The notes under the pieces were generated by a model. It searched no databases and was not told the origin of the DNA. It was given only the letters and a program-made list of their open reading frames with translations. From Salinarchaeum sp. IM2453 (GTDB lineage: Archaea > Halobacteriota > Halobacteria > Halobacteriales > Salinarchaeaceae), in assembly GCF_019693215.1 (NCBI RefSeq), contig NZ_CP081183.1, positions 2,235,226-2,299,225 on the forward strand: a DNA stretch of 64,000 nucleotides, in the 5' to 3' direction. Positions 17,109 to 25,400 of the stretch are shown piece by piece. Made by a program: the position numbers and the translations under genes. Every line of letters starts with the position of its first letter. Position 1 is the stretch's first letter.

Positions 17109-19302
17109 CAAACGATCTGATATCGCTGAGCACATTCGTAGACACATGGAAGCAGAGGGCGACGCAATTGCTGAAAATACTCGGGGATTCAATCAGGGGA
17201 GATATGAAACGACATCCCAACTGGAAGATTATGAATCACTGAAAGATGAAGCCAGAGAGATCAAGGAAGAAGCAATTGAGCAGCTTCCGGAATTGATAGA
17301 TACAGTAACAGAGACGATTGAACAGCGGGGAGGATCAGTCTACATCGCCGAGGACGCAGCTGACGCAAATCGATATATTTCAGAAGTGTCTACCAATGCG
17401 GATCGGGTTGTTAAGTCTAAATCGATGACGTCTGAGGAATTAGAAGTCAATGACGCGTTAGAATCATCTGGTATCGACGTTGTTGAAACAGACCTTGGTG
17501 AATGGGTCTTACAGCTTGCAGAAGAAGCACCATCCCACATTGTTGCCCCAGCAATCCACAAGTCCCGAGAAAGTATCAGTGAGTTATTCGAATCAGAGTT
17601 TGATCCGGATGAACCTCTTGATACGCCAGAGGATTTGACTGCATTTGCCAGAGAAAAGCTTGGGAATCTGATTGAAGATGCCGACGTAGGGATCACTGGT
17701 GCAAACTTCATTGCCGCCGATTCAGGCACAATCGCACTCGTGACAAGTGAAGGAAACGCAAGAAAGACAGTTACTGCTCCAGACACTCATATTGCTGTAG
17801 CCGGTGTCGAAAAATTAGTTCCGTCTGTTGAAGATATTGCCCCGTTTGTTGAACTAATTGGCAAGTCTGGAACTGGTCAAGATATTACGTCCTATGTGTC
17901 TTTCTTTACTCCACCCGTTGAAACCCCAATTCCTAACTTCAATAACCCAGATAGAAAGCTACAGTCAGAAACAGACCGAGAATTTCATCTTGTGCTTGTT
18001 GATAACGGTCGCATGTCGATGCGTGAGGATCCTGATCTCCGTGAAACATTGTACTGTATTCGTTGCTCCGCCTGTTCTAACGTATGCGGGAACTTTCAGA
18101 GTGTTGGTGGTCATGTATTCGGGGGTGAAACATACTCAGGTGGGATTGCAAGTGGATGGGAAGCAGGAGTTGAAAGTCTTGATGTAGCGGGCGAATTCAA
18201 TGATCTTTGTACTGGCTGCTCTCGATGTGTTGAGGCATGTCCTGTGAAGATTGATATTCCGTGGATTAATACAGTTGTTCGTGATCGGCTCAACCACCAG
18301 AATCATGATTCAAGCGAATATGGCTGGGTATACGAGCCTTTACTTCCTGACGAGGAACCAGCCAGAATGGATCTAACAAAGCGAGTTGCTGGTAACTACG
18401 AACAACTTGTCAAGCTTGGATCGATGTTCGCGCCTGTGTCGAATTGGATCACGGACTTGTCACCTACGCGATCTATAGCAGAAAAAATCACTGGATTTGA
18501 TAGCCAGCGTGATTTACCTAGGTTTGCAACGACAACATTTACCGAGTGGTTTGAGCAACGGGGAAATGCGAAAGTTCCGGCTGAAGATGCCACTCGTGAG
18601 ATTGTTTTGTATCCTGATCTATATACAAATTATACGAACCCAGAGCGCGGGAAAGCTGCCGTGTTTGTACTTGAGGCATTAGATGTTCATATCAAAGTTC
18701 CCGAGGTTGGTGGAAGCGGTCGTCCACCCCTATCTCAAGGAATGGTGGCTACCGCTCGAAGAAAAGCAGAAAACGTGTATGCTGTTCTTGCTGATCATCT
18801 TGACGCTGGCCGAGACATCGTTATCATTGAGCCAAGTGATGTAGCGATGTTCACTTCTGAATACGAGCGTCTTCTTAACAATCGAGACGTAACTCAACTC
18901 CAACAATCTTCATACGAAATTATGGAGTACGTCTACGGGCTACTTGAAAATGGTGCCGATCATGATGCTCTTGCCCCACCAACAAACAACTCCGATATCG
19001 CGTACCACCCGCACTGTCAAGCCCGTACGATTGGTGTTGCAAAATACACCGATGCTGTGTTCGAACGGCTTGGATATGATGTAATTCGTTCTGATACTGA
19101 GTGCTGTGGAATGGCTGGTTCGTTTGGATATAAGTCCGACTATTATGATCTAAGTATTGATGTCGGTGAGCCACTCGTCGAACAGTTTGGAGACACTGAC
19201 AGAACAATAGTTGCAACGGGAATCTCTTGTTCTGAACAACTACACGCACTAGTTAACCAATCTGTTTCACATCCGATTGAGGTCATTTCTCCCCGTCTAT
19301 AG
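17101..19302 (+). CDS. lutB: LutB-LutA fusion, L-lactate oxidation iron-sulfur protein
   Basis: A 733-residue protein. Residues about 60-310 form a LUD domain (VGITGANFIAADSGTIALVT near 197-216); two ferredoxin-type 4Fe-4S motifs follow, CIRCSACSNVCG near 319 and CTGCSRCVEACP near 369; the rest contains CCG domains (HPHCQA near 638, TECCGMAGSFGY near 666). The first part equals bacterial LutB and the CCG part corresponds to LutA, so one chain replaces two subunits; with LutC it should make the complete L-lactate dehydrogenase. The C-terminal half is also similar to the ends of both D-LDH-type proteins nearby, showing shared module ancestry. Confidence 0.85.
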   Translation: MSSKRSDIAEHIRRHMEAEGDAIAENTRGFNQGRYETTSQLEDYESLKDEAREIKEEAIEQLPELIDTVTETIEQRGGSVYIAEDAADANRYISEVSTNADRVVKSKSMTSEELEVNDALESSGIDVVETDLGEWVLQLAEEAPSHIVAPAIHKSRESISELFESEFDPDEPLDTPEDLTAFAREKLGNLIEDADVGITGANFIAADSGTIALVTSEGNARKTVTAPDTHIAVAGVEKLVPSVEDIAPFVELIGKSGTGQDITSYVSFFTPPVETPIPNFNNPDRKLQSETDREFHLVLVDNGRMSMREDPDLRETLYCIRCSACSNVCGNFQSVGGHVFGGETYSGGIASGWEAGVESLDVAGEFNDLCTGCSRCVEACPVKIDIPWINTVVRDRLNHQNHDSSEYGWVYEPLLPDEEPARMDLTKRVAGNYEQLVKLGSMFAPVSNWITDLSPTRSIAEKITGFDSQRDLPRFATTTFTEWFEQRGNAKVPAEDATREIVLYPDLYTNYTNPERGKAAVFVLEALDVHIKVPEVGGSGRPPLSQGMVATARRKAENVYAVLADHLDAGRDIVIIEPSDVAMFTSEYERLLNNRDVTQLQQSSYEIMEYVYGLLENGADHDALAPPTNNSDIAYHPHCQARTIGVAKYTDAVFERLGYDVIRSDTECCGMAGSFGYKSDYYDLSIDVGEPLVEQFGDTDRTIVATGISCSEQLHALVNQSVSHPIEVISPRL

Positions 19303-19526
19303 GCTAAAACGGACGTTCCACATCTAACCTATGTTCACAGAAAATTAATGAGATGCCAGGGACATGATTCCGAGAGAGTTGATAGCTAAGTCAAATTTCA
19401 ACGTGTACACCGACCATTTTGGTTAGAAGCCGCATTCACTGTCAGGCCCCATGTCACTGCGCACCAATCCGTTGACAATTGTAGCAGGCTAAGACTGGTA
19501 GGCTCTAATTCCCGTTTAATCTCCTT
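19303..19526. other. Intergenic, nothing recognised
   Basis: 224 bases between the lutB stop and the element end at about 19527, with no coding frame, repeat or RNA gene that I can identify. Confidence 0.35.
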
Positions 19527-20074
19527 CCCGACTGAAGTCGTGGGATTCCTCCGTGGGTAATCCAACCAGATTGATTACCCCGGCTGTGAACGTGCGGGTT
19601 CGCTGATGCACCTCCGGCCCACACGGTGTAGGTGTGGCGTGTTGGGTATCCGCTCGATGTTGCCCTCCAATAATGGAGTGACACTCACAGGCGTCCAGCG
19701 CCGTGAGCAGCAGGCCGGGCCATCGGCCCCACTCCCCGTTACAGCCACACGTGGGGAGCGCTTGGGTGACATGCCAACCGCTGCTGGTTGGGCTGCAAAG
19801 GTGTGTAAGTTGTGTAAGAGTTGAGACGCACTCGTGGCCATCTTGAGCATGAGTGCGTTCCCCGCAGCAGCATGTCGCATGTCTATCGTTGTATGATAAC
19901 TCGGATACAATCACTGTTGGGATTACAACCAGCCTATGTCACGTGGTTCGTGGCATATTACGTCGGCTTCAGCCCACGTTCACAAGACCGAAGGTCTTGT
20001 GCAGCCCATCAGAACGCGAAGCGTTCTGAGGACGGCGAAAGCCAGTGGGCGTTCGCCTTGCTACCGCTGTAATC
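19527..20074 (-). mobile_element. Short non-autonomous derivative of the TnpB element
   Basis: Both ends match the full element at 25125-26704 in the same orientation. The right end shares 'gactgaagtcgtgggattc' and 'ccccggctgtgaacgtgcgg' (about 19528-19610 with 25130-25205). The left end shares 'ttgggattacaaccagccta' and 'cttgctaccgctgtaatc' (about 19918-20074 with 26605-26704). The middle keeps only a frameshifted trace of the tnpB 3' end, ending in the same SEPARSQPG. The left part has two hairpins (AGACC/GGTCT and CAGAACGC/GCGTTCTG at about 19984-20029). It looks like a MITE-like relic that could still yield a guide RNA used by TnpB in trans. Confidence 0.65.
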
Positions 20075-20122
20075 ACAAGGCTATGGCACACAGTTATTCT
20101 TCTCTGACACTAACTATCTTCG

Positions 20123-21571
20123 ATGACAATTATACTCGACGGAGAATACACAACAGCTGAAATACTGGTTGACGATGAGTCTTTGATCGAAGAAAACTGC
20201 ATAGAGCAGATTAGAGAGCTAGTTAATCACCCTGCATTCACCAAGCCAATACGAATAATGCCCGACGCCCATTGGGGGGCTGGTGCACCGGTTGGATTCA
20301 CAATGGAACTGCCAGACAAGATCGTTCCAAACATTGTTGGTGTTGATGTCGGGTGCGGAATGACAGCAACGAATATTGGCGATGAATTACCACTTGATGC
20401 ACCAATCCGTGACCGTTGTATTCGTGAGGCTGTGCCGATGGGACGAGAGGTACATGACTACAATGAATCACAACACCTGATCAAACAGTTCCCATTTAGG
20501 CGCGCAAACGCCGTTTTCAGCAGATTTGCGGCCGCATATCAAGATCGATTTGGTTATGAGATTGATCCGCTAGAATTTGAGTTCAATGGTTATGATGGTG
20601 AATATTTCAAGGAATTGTGCCGCCGAGTGCTTTCACAGCAGCGTCGAGGGATCGGCCATGTCATCCGTAGCGCAGGGACGCTTGGGGGTGGAAACCATTT
20701 TATTGAGTTTGCGCAGGCACGTGAATCAGGTGATTATTGGGTAGTGGTTCACAGTGGATCAAGATATTTAGGAAAGTCTGTTGCTGAATTCTGGCAACAT
20801 AAAGCCTGTCAATATCGTAGCGCTGATGCAATTCGTGACGCGATTCCAGCAAAATACACTGAGTTTCTTAAGTTCGACCCATATCAGGTTAGCGATCACG
20901 ATCTTTATGAGTGGGTGACTGGAGGTAAAGGTGAATCTCATCTTCGAAAAGAACGTATAAGAGAGACATTCGATGGTAAGAAGGTTGAAGAAGTGTTTAA
21001 TATACTTTCACAACCAGAGGAATCTCTGAGAGCCCGAAACGAAAATCTTGACTGGTTAAATGGGAAGGAAGCTCATGGATACTACGTTGACATGTTGTTT
21101 GCACAGCAGTATGCTCGCTGGAACCGAGATTTGATAACTGAAGCAATCTGTGACGTGCTTGGGGTTGAGCCTATGGACCAGATTGAGTCGGTTCACAACT
21201 ACATCGACTTTGAGGACATGACAATTCGAAAGGGAGCAACTCCAGCACGCGAAGGACAGCGACTTATTATTCCGTTTAATATGGCGGAAGGATCGATGCT
21301 GGCACGTGGAAAAGGGACTGATGCGTGGAATCATTCTGCCCCCCATGGTGCCGGTCGTATAATCGGGCGAAGTGACGCCCACGAACAATTTAGTGTGGAA
21401 GATTTCAAGAAGGCGATGAGTGGAGTCTATTCTGAATCAATTGTCGAAAGCGTGGTTGATGAGGCTCCAATGGCGTACAAATCAACTGAGTCTATTGCAA
21501 ATGCAATTGAGTCCACTGCAGAGATTATCGACTGGCTCGATGTTGTTCATAACCTCAAGGCTACAAAGTGA
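20123..21571 (+). CDS. rtcB: RtcB-type RNA-splicing ligase
   Basis: A 482-residue RtcB-family protein. Key sites are visible: MPDAHWGAGAPVGFT near 47-61, GVDVGCGM near 73-80 (Mn-binding Asp and Cys78), LGGGNHFIEF near 187-196, HSGSR near 210, and HSAPHGAGR near 404-412 with the His that is guanylylated. RtcB joins RNA ends with 2',3'-cyclic phosphate and 5'-OH using GTP and manganese, as in archaeal tRNA splicing and RNA repair. No intein is present. It starts about 50 bases beyond the TnpB-derived relic and is a single gene. Whether it is the main tRNA-splicing ligase or a repair paralogue cannot be told here. Confidence 0.88.
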   Translation: MTIILDGEYTTAEILVDDESLIEENCIEQIRELVNHPAFTKPIRIMPDAHWGAGAPVGFTMELPDKIVPNIVGVDVGCGMTATNIGDELPLDAPIRDRCIREAVPMGREVHDYNESQHLIKQFPFRRANAVFSRFAAAYQDRFGYEIDPLEFEFNGYDGEYFKELCRRVLSQQRRGIGHVIRSAGTLGGGNHFIEFAQARESGDYWVVVHSGSRYLGKSVAEFWQHKACQYRSADAIRDAIPAKYTEFLKFDPYQVSDHDLYEWVTGGKGESHLRKERIRETFDGKKVEEVFNILSQPEESLRARNENLDWLNGKEAHGYYVDMLFAQQYARWNRDLITEAICDVLGVEPMDQIESVHNYIDFEDMTIRKGATPAREGQRLIIPFNMAEGSMLARGKGTDAWNHSAPHGAGRIIGRSDAHEQFSVEDFKKAMSGVYSESIVESVVDEAPMAYKSTESIANAIESTAEIIDWLDVVHNLKATK

Positions 21572-21681
21572 TTACTGTTCAGCACTTCTTGGGGACTGCT
21601 CTGCCTCAGAGTCAATAAGTGTAGCCTAACAATCGGTTACTTTTTGCTGTAGGTCAAAGAGTGGCCAGAAGAGGCGATGAA

Positions 21682-22938
21682 CTATTCGTTGAATTGACCA
21701 ACACTGACGGTTAATCCAGCATTTTGAAGTCGATCAGATAGTGGCATTCCGATTCCAGATGCAGGTGTTAGAACTCCTCCGGACAGAGGGGATTCAATCT
21801 CGTTATTCACCAAGCACATAGCTGCCTCGCTTACCATTCGGGCTGTTGCTCCGTACCCGGGCCCCTGATCAGCGCTAATCCGACCCTGCACGCTAAATGG
21901 ACCATCAACGGAGACTCCTGATCCAAGAATACGAACAGTAAAACTACCTCGCGCAGTCTCTTCTCTCGTTGGCCCTTTTCCTGGATCTGGAAAGACAAAC
22001 CGTTGTAGAGCTGATCGAAGTGGCTCGATCGATAATCCCGCCTTTCCAGCTGCAAGTCCGCCAGTAATTATTACCGCTTTGAGAGCCCCTTCCGCTCCAT
22101 GCCCAGTTGGGACAACTTCACTACATTGAAAATCACGTCCCCATGGATATTCCAAAAGTGCATTACTTCGCCGGATAACCCGTTCATTTACGATTGCCAT
22201 TGGTGACGGGGCGGTCCATTCTGATGTAATAGAGTCTTTTTGTGGCATCCGCTGTATCCCGGTGTCAATACCGGTCCGTTCATCAGGTGGTGCTAGTGAG
22301 TATGGATTTTCTAACGTTGCACGTGCTATCGGATTTTCCGAGACTGCTTTGAAGACTTCAACAGCACTTGCCAGCGTCCCTCCGCTGATTCCGCCTTTTC
22401 CATCTTCTATGTAGATTCTTACAATAGTACAGGGTCTGTCGTATGTTTCAATTGCAAATGCTTGAACAAGTAATGTTCCGAGATCGGCCGGGACTGAATC
22501 AAATCCGCAACTGTGAATAATTCGTACATCTGCGTCGGCTGCTCTATCATGATATCGATCGACCATCTCTCGTATCCAGTTGACTTCTCCGGTAAGATCA
22601 CAATAATCAGTGCCAGTAGATATACAGGCCTCCACCAGTGGAGTTCCATACTTTGTGTACGGCCCTACCGTTGTACACACAACCTGTGTTTGTTCGGCCA
22701 TCTCCTCAAGACTTTCTGGATCTTCAGCATTGCCAAGTATCACTGGCAGTTTGTTCCACTCTGTTTTCTCTACAACATCTCGCCTTACCGCATCCAAGCG
22801 ATTCTTATTCCTCCCGGCGATGGCAAGTGCAAGTTCAGACGGCGTATATTCTTCGGTAAGGTAATCTACAACAAGTTTTCCTGCTACTCCGGTTGCTCCC
22901 CACACAACAAGATCATATGGGCGGGCAGTTACAGACAT
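21682..22938 (-). CDS. Saccharopine dehydrogenase-like NAD(P) oxidoreductase
   Basis: A 418-residue protein with an N-terminal Rossmann site (VVWGATGVAGKLV near 11-23), then PVILGNAEDPESL and TTVGPYTKYGTPLVEAC, typical of the saccharopine dehydrogenase/trans-acting enoyl reductase group. Members found outside lysine metabolism reduce membrane or lipid-linked substrates. The sequence HSCGFDSVPADLG near 142-154 is also characteristic of this group. No lysine-pathway gene is nearby, so lipid metabolism is the more likely setting, by inference only. Confidence 0.75.
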   Translation of the reverse strand: MSVTARPYDLVVWGATGVAGKLVVDYLTEEYTPSELALAIAGRNKNRLDAVRRDVVEKTEWNKLPVILGNAEDPESLEEMAEQTQVVCTTVGPYTKYGTPLVEACISTGTDYCDLTGEVNWIREMVDRYHDRAADADVRIIHSCGFDSVPADLGTLLVQAFAIETYDRPCTIVRIYIEDGKGGISGGTLASAVEVFKAVSENPIARATLENPYSLAPPDERTGIDTGIQRMPQKDSITSEWTAPSPMAIVNERVIRRSNALLEYPWGRDFQCSEVVPTGHGAEGALKAVIITGGLAAGKAGLSIEPLRSALQRFVFPDPGKGPTREETARGSFTVRILGSGVSVDGPFSVQGRISADQGPGYGATARMVSEAAMCLVNNEIESPLSGGVLTPASGIGMPLSDRLQNAGLTVSVGQFNE

Positions 22939-23094
22939 TGATATTACTAAAGGTATGAGTCGAGGCGATACAACTGTTTGGACGACTACAGTAGATAGTA
23001 ACAGTATATCCCGATAAACTTGGTAAGTAGATGTAATTTAGTACTCTTCAATGAATACAATGTTCCACCTATTTGAGTCAGAGTTGAATTCACT

Positions 23095-23425
23095 GACAAG
23101 CCCCGCGCCACCGTGCGCGGGGCAGTTGACATTCGGCAGCGCTCGAAAGAAGTATTGACTGCTTGGGAAGCTACATCCTGAGTTGACCGTGTTTGTTGGA
23201 ATTCACTACCGACGGTCCGAGGGAGGACTCACTCAGATGTGGTGTGGTCCGAATTCCGATATTCCCTATTTCCTTGCTCGACAAAATCCCACTGGTCTGC
23301 CAAATATGCATTCTATACGAAAATAATCCAGTCCTGTTGTTTGACTCTTAGTTGTCGAACTTATCAACACTTCTTAAGAAAGAGGTTTTGTCTTGCTACC
23401 GCTGTGATTCTCCAAGCTGTAGTTT
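23095..23425. mobile_element. Probable decayed IS200/IS605-type remnant
   Basis: No coding frame is credible here. A strong hairpin GCCCCGCGC-(6 nt)-GCGCGGGGC lies at 23100-23123, and 'cttgctaccgctgtgattc' at 23392-23410 matches the left-end tip of the TnpB elements ending at 20074 and 26704. Together they look like the two edges of an eroded element about 310 bases long. Confidence 0.4.
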
Positions 23426-23501
23426 CCGTGTTGCAGTAAGATATTTTTGTTACCAAGAGTGATATAACATATACCTTATCAGATATGCAGAGGTGTCACT
23501 C

Positions 23502-23828
23502 ATGAAACGTAAATTGCAAGCGATTAACCTAGAAGACGAGTTAGTGCAATTAATTGTCAGAGAACTTGTTGAAGCTGGTCTGGATTCACCCCTCCGTGAA
23601 ACAATTATTGAAGCAGTCGAAGGTGAGGTTGATAGACCATCTGAGTTAATCGGTGATCGACACCAAGACAGCGATCAAGAATCCGATAAGACAATAGAGG
23701 AACCGACTGCTGAGCCAGAACATAGCCATCTTACGAAGTTAGTACAAGGAGGAACTGTTTTTGTTATTATGTTCGTTATCCTGTATTTTATATTTCGGCA
23801 ATTAACGAGAGATAACAACTCTGAGTAG
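23502..23828 (+). CDS. Small tail-anchored protein of unknown function
   Basis: A 108-residue protein: an alpha-helical, acidic N-terminal part (MKRKLQAINLEDELVQLIVRE...), a low-complexity acidic linker (about residues 45-75, many D/E/S/T/P), and one C-terminal membrane helix (GTVFVIMFVILYFIFRQL, about 84-101). The overall plan is a cytoplasmic helix bundle on a membrane anchor. I prefer the ATG at 23502 over the GTG three codons upstream because AGAGGTG is then well placed. No family recognised. Confidence 0.5.
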   Translation: MKRKLQAINLEDELVQLIVRELVEAGLDSPLRETIIEAVEGEVDRPSELIGDRHQDSDQESDKTIEEPTAEPEHSHLTKLVQGGTVFVIMFVILYFIFRQLTRDNNSE

Positions 23829-23922
23829 CCTCATACAGATATCCATGTCATTTTACTAGTTTTTAATTTAACCATTACCAGCGCTAATGTTATATATGTG
23901 AGACGGTAACACATTAATAGAC

Positions 23923-24138
23923 ATGGACTCTGCCGGTCGGTCCCCCACTGACCTGCCTAAGACGTACTGTCTCACAGATGAAAATCAGGAAGAATTGTTA
24001 GCAAAAATTCGACTGCTCTCCATCGATGATAACAAAGGATACGGAGTAAAGTACTCCACAGGTAACCGAGTTGTGATAGAGCCAATTGACGAGTACCTCC
24101 AAAACGGTCGGCTTCACGAAGATTACTGCTCCGTTTGA
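23923..24138 (+). CDS. Small protein of unknown function
   Basis: A 71-residue protein (MDSAGRSPTDLPKTYC...) with no recognised domain. A TATA-like 'gttatatatg' lies about 34 bases upstream of the ATG, fitting a short-leader haloarchaeal promoter. The DENQEELLAKIRLL and VVIEPIDEYL stretches suggest a small alpha/beta fold. Same direction as the tail-anchored gene before it, with a 94-base gap, so they may be unrelated transcription units. Confidence 0.45.
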   Translation: MDSAGRSPTDLPKTYCLTDENQEELLAKIRLLSIDDNKGYGVKYSTGNRVVIEPIDEYLQNGRLHEDYCSV

Positions 24139-24407
24139 CTGCCTTCTCCGGTTACAACGTGACCGTTCGTCTTGCTGTGAGATAACTTCCCGTTTTGCTT
24201 ATAATCCAGATATGAGAGTTTTCTTTGCTACATACTTTATCAATTCTGAGCCCTGACAGTGAGCCGTTTGACTTAGTCTCAAATTGAGTTATTAACTGAT
24301 TGGGCGTTCAACTACTTGCTGTTAATACTTACAGCAAATGAAATTAAATGATTATGTCCACTAAAGGTGACAAAACATAAGAATTCCCTTGTTATATGGG
24401 GTAATGT
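24139..24407. other. Intergenic before doxX-like gene
   Basis: A 269-base AT-rich spacer without a coding frame. The last 60 bases contain AT-rich runs probably serving as the promoter of the downstream gene. Confidence 0.3.
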
Positions 24408-24995
24408 ATGTCAGCTGAACGTGCCTCTGAGAAGAAACAACTTAACACTGAGGTCTTTGGTCGAGATGTATCGTTCGCCTACTCTGAGACGTGGGTTGGA
24501 TATTCGCTGGTTGGCCTCCGCCTCGTGATGGCATGGATATTTCTGACAGCCGGTTTTGGGAAATGGGCTGAAGACGGATGGAGCGATCCATTAGCGTGGT
24601 CCTCTGCCAACTTCCTTGAGAATGCTGTCGCAGACGCAAACCCATTGCACGGCTTATTTATGTGGTTCGCTGAGTATACAGCTGTTGTTGACCCACTAGT
24701 TATCTTTGGACAGGTACTCATCGGGCTGGCACTCCTGCTTGGTGTAGTACTACGATTTGCTGCGCTCATGGGTGGATTGCAGATGTTACTGTTTTGGACC
24801 GCTGCTTGGGAAGGCGGGGTCTTAGCAGGTCTTCCAGTTGAAAATGGATACGTATTCGACAGTTCATTCGTGTACTTATTATTACTATTCGCTCTTGGTG
24901 CATGGGGTGCTGGAAGAATTTTGGGGGTAGATGCAAAACTCGAAGAGACACAATTTGTCCAGAATAATCTATGGTTGAAGTATCTTCTCGGATAG
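24408..24995 (+). CDS. DoxX family membrane protein
   Basis: A 195-residue protein with four predicted membrane helices (about 33-49, 88-112, 117-133, 150-167) and the DoxX/DoxD pattern VGLRLVMAWIFLTAGFGKWA near 35-54, where the helix ends in GFGKW. DoxX proteins are small membrane oxidoreductase-associated proteins (DoxD is part of a thiosulfate:quinone oxidoreductase in Acidianus); many haloarchaeal members have no proven role. No thiosulfate or sulfide genes are near. The TnpB element follows downstream. Confidence 0.75.
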   Translation: MSAERASEKKQLNTEVFGRDVSFAYSETWVGYSLVGLRLVMAWIFLTAGFGKWAEDGWSDPLAWSSANFLENAVADANPLHGLFMWFAEYTAVVDPLVIFGQVLIGLALLLGVVLRFAALMGGLQMLLFWTAAWEGGVLAGLPVENGYVFDSSFVYLLLLFALGAWGAGRILGVDAKLEETQFVQNNLWLKYLLG

Positions 24996-25119
24996 TATTC
25001 TGTATAGCTGTCTTGTAGTCTATGTTGTGCTCACGGGGTTCCCATCAAGTCTAGGTTTAGCTTGACCGTCCGAGTCTCTATTCTCGAAGGGGAGAACAAG
25101 GATAGCCTACCTTTTTGAC

Positions 25120-25400
25120 CTCCTCCCACGACTGAAGTCGTGGGATTCCTCTGTGGGTAATCCAACCAGACGATTACCCCGGCTGTGAACGTGCGGGTTC
25201 GCTGAGGCTGGGTTGGTCGAGTGAACGCGACTGTTCCTCAACATCGGCAGGTATCCAGTCGTGTTCGTTCCACTGCCAGTACGCCCCCTCGTGGGGTGCG
25301 TCCCTGCCGCGTTCAGCAGACAGGGCAGCAGGCCGGGCCATCGGCCCTCCTTCTTGCTGCAAGATGTTCCACGCCCCTGCCACGTCACTGTGAGCATCCA
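25120..25400 (-). ncRNA. Putative omega RNA (TnpB guide RNA) scaffold
   Basis: In known TnpB elements the guide RNA overlaps the tnpB 3' end and reaches the right end, with the guide just outside. Here the strongly conserved part shared with the relic at 19527-19900 spans the gene end and ends in the hairpin at 25125-25144. The guide would then be the minus-strand reading of the bases just below 25120. Conservation of this part in an otherwise gutted copy supports a structured RNA. Exact ends are unknown. Confidence 0.4.
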
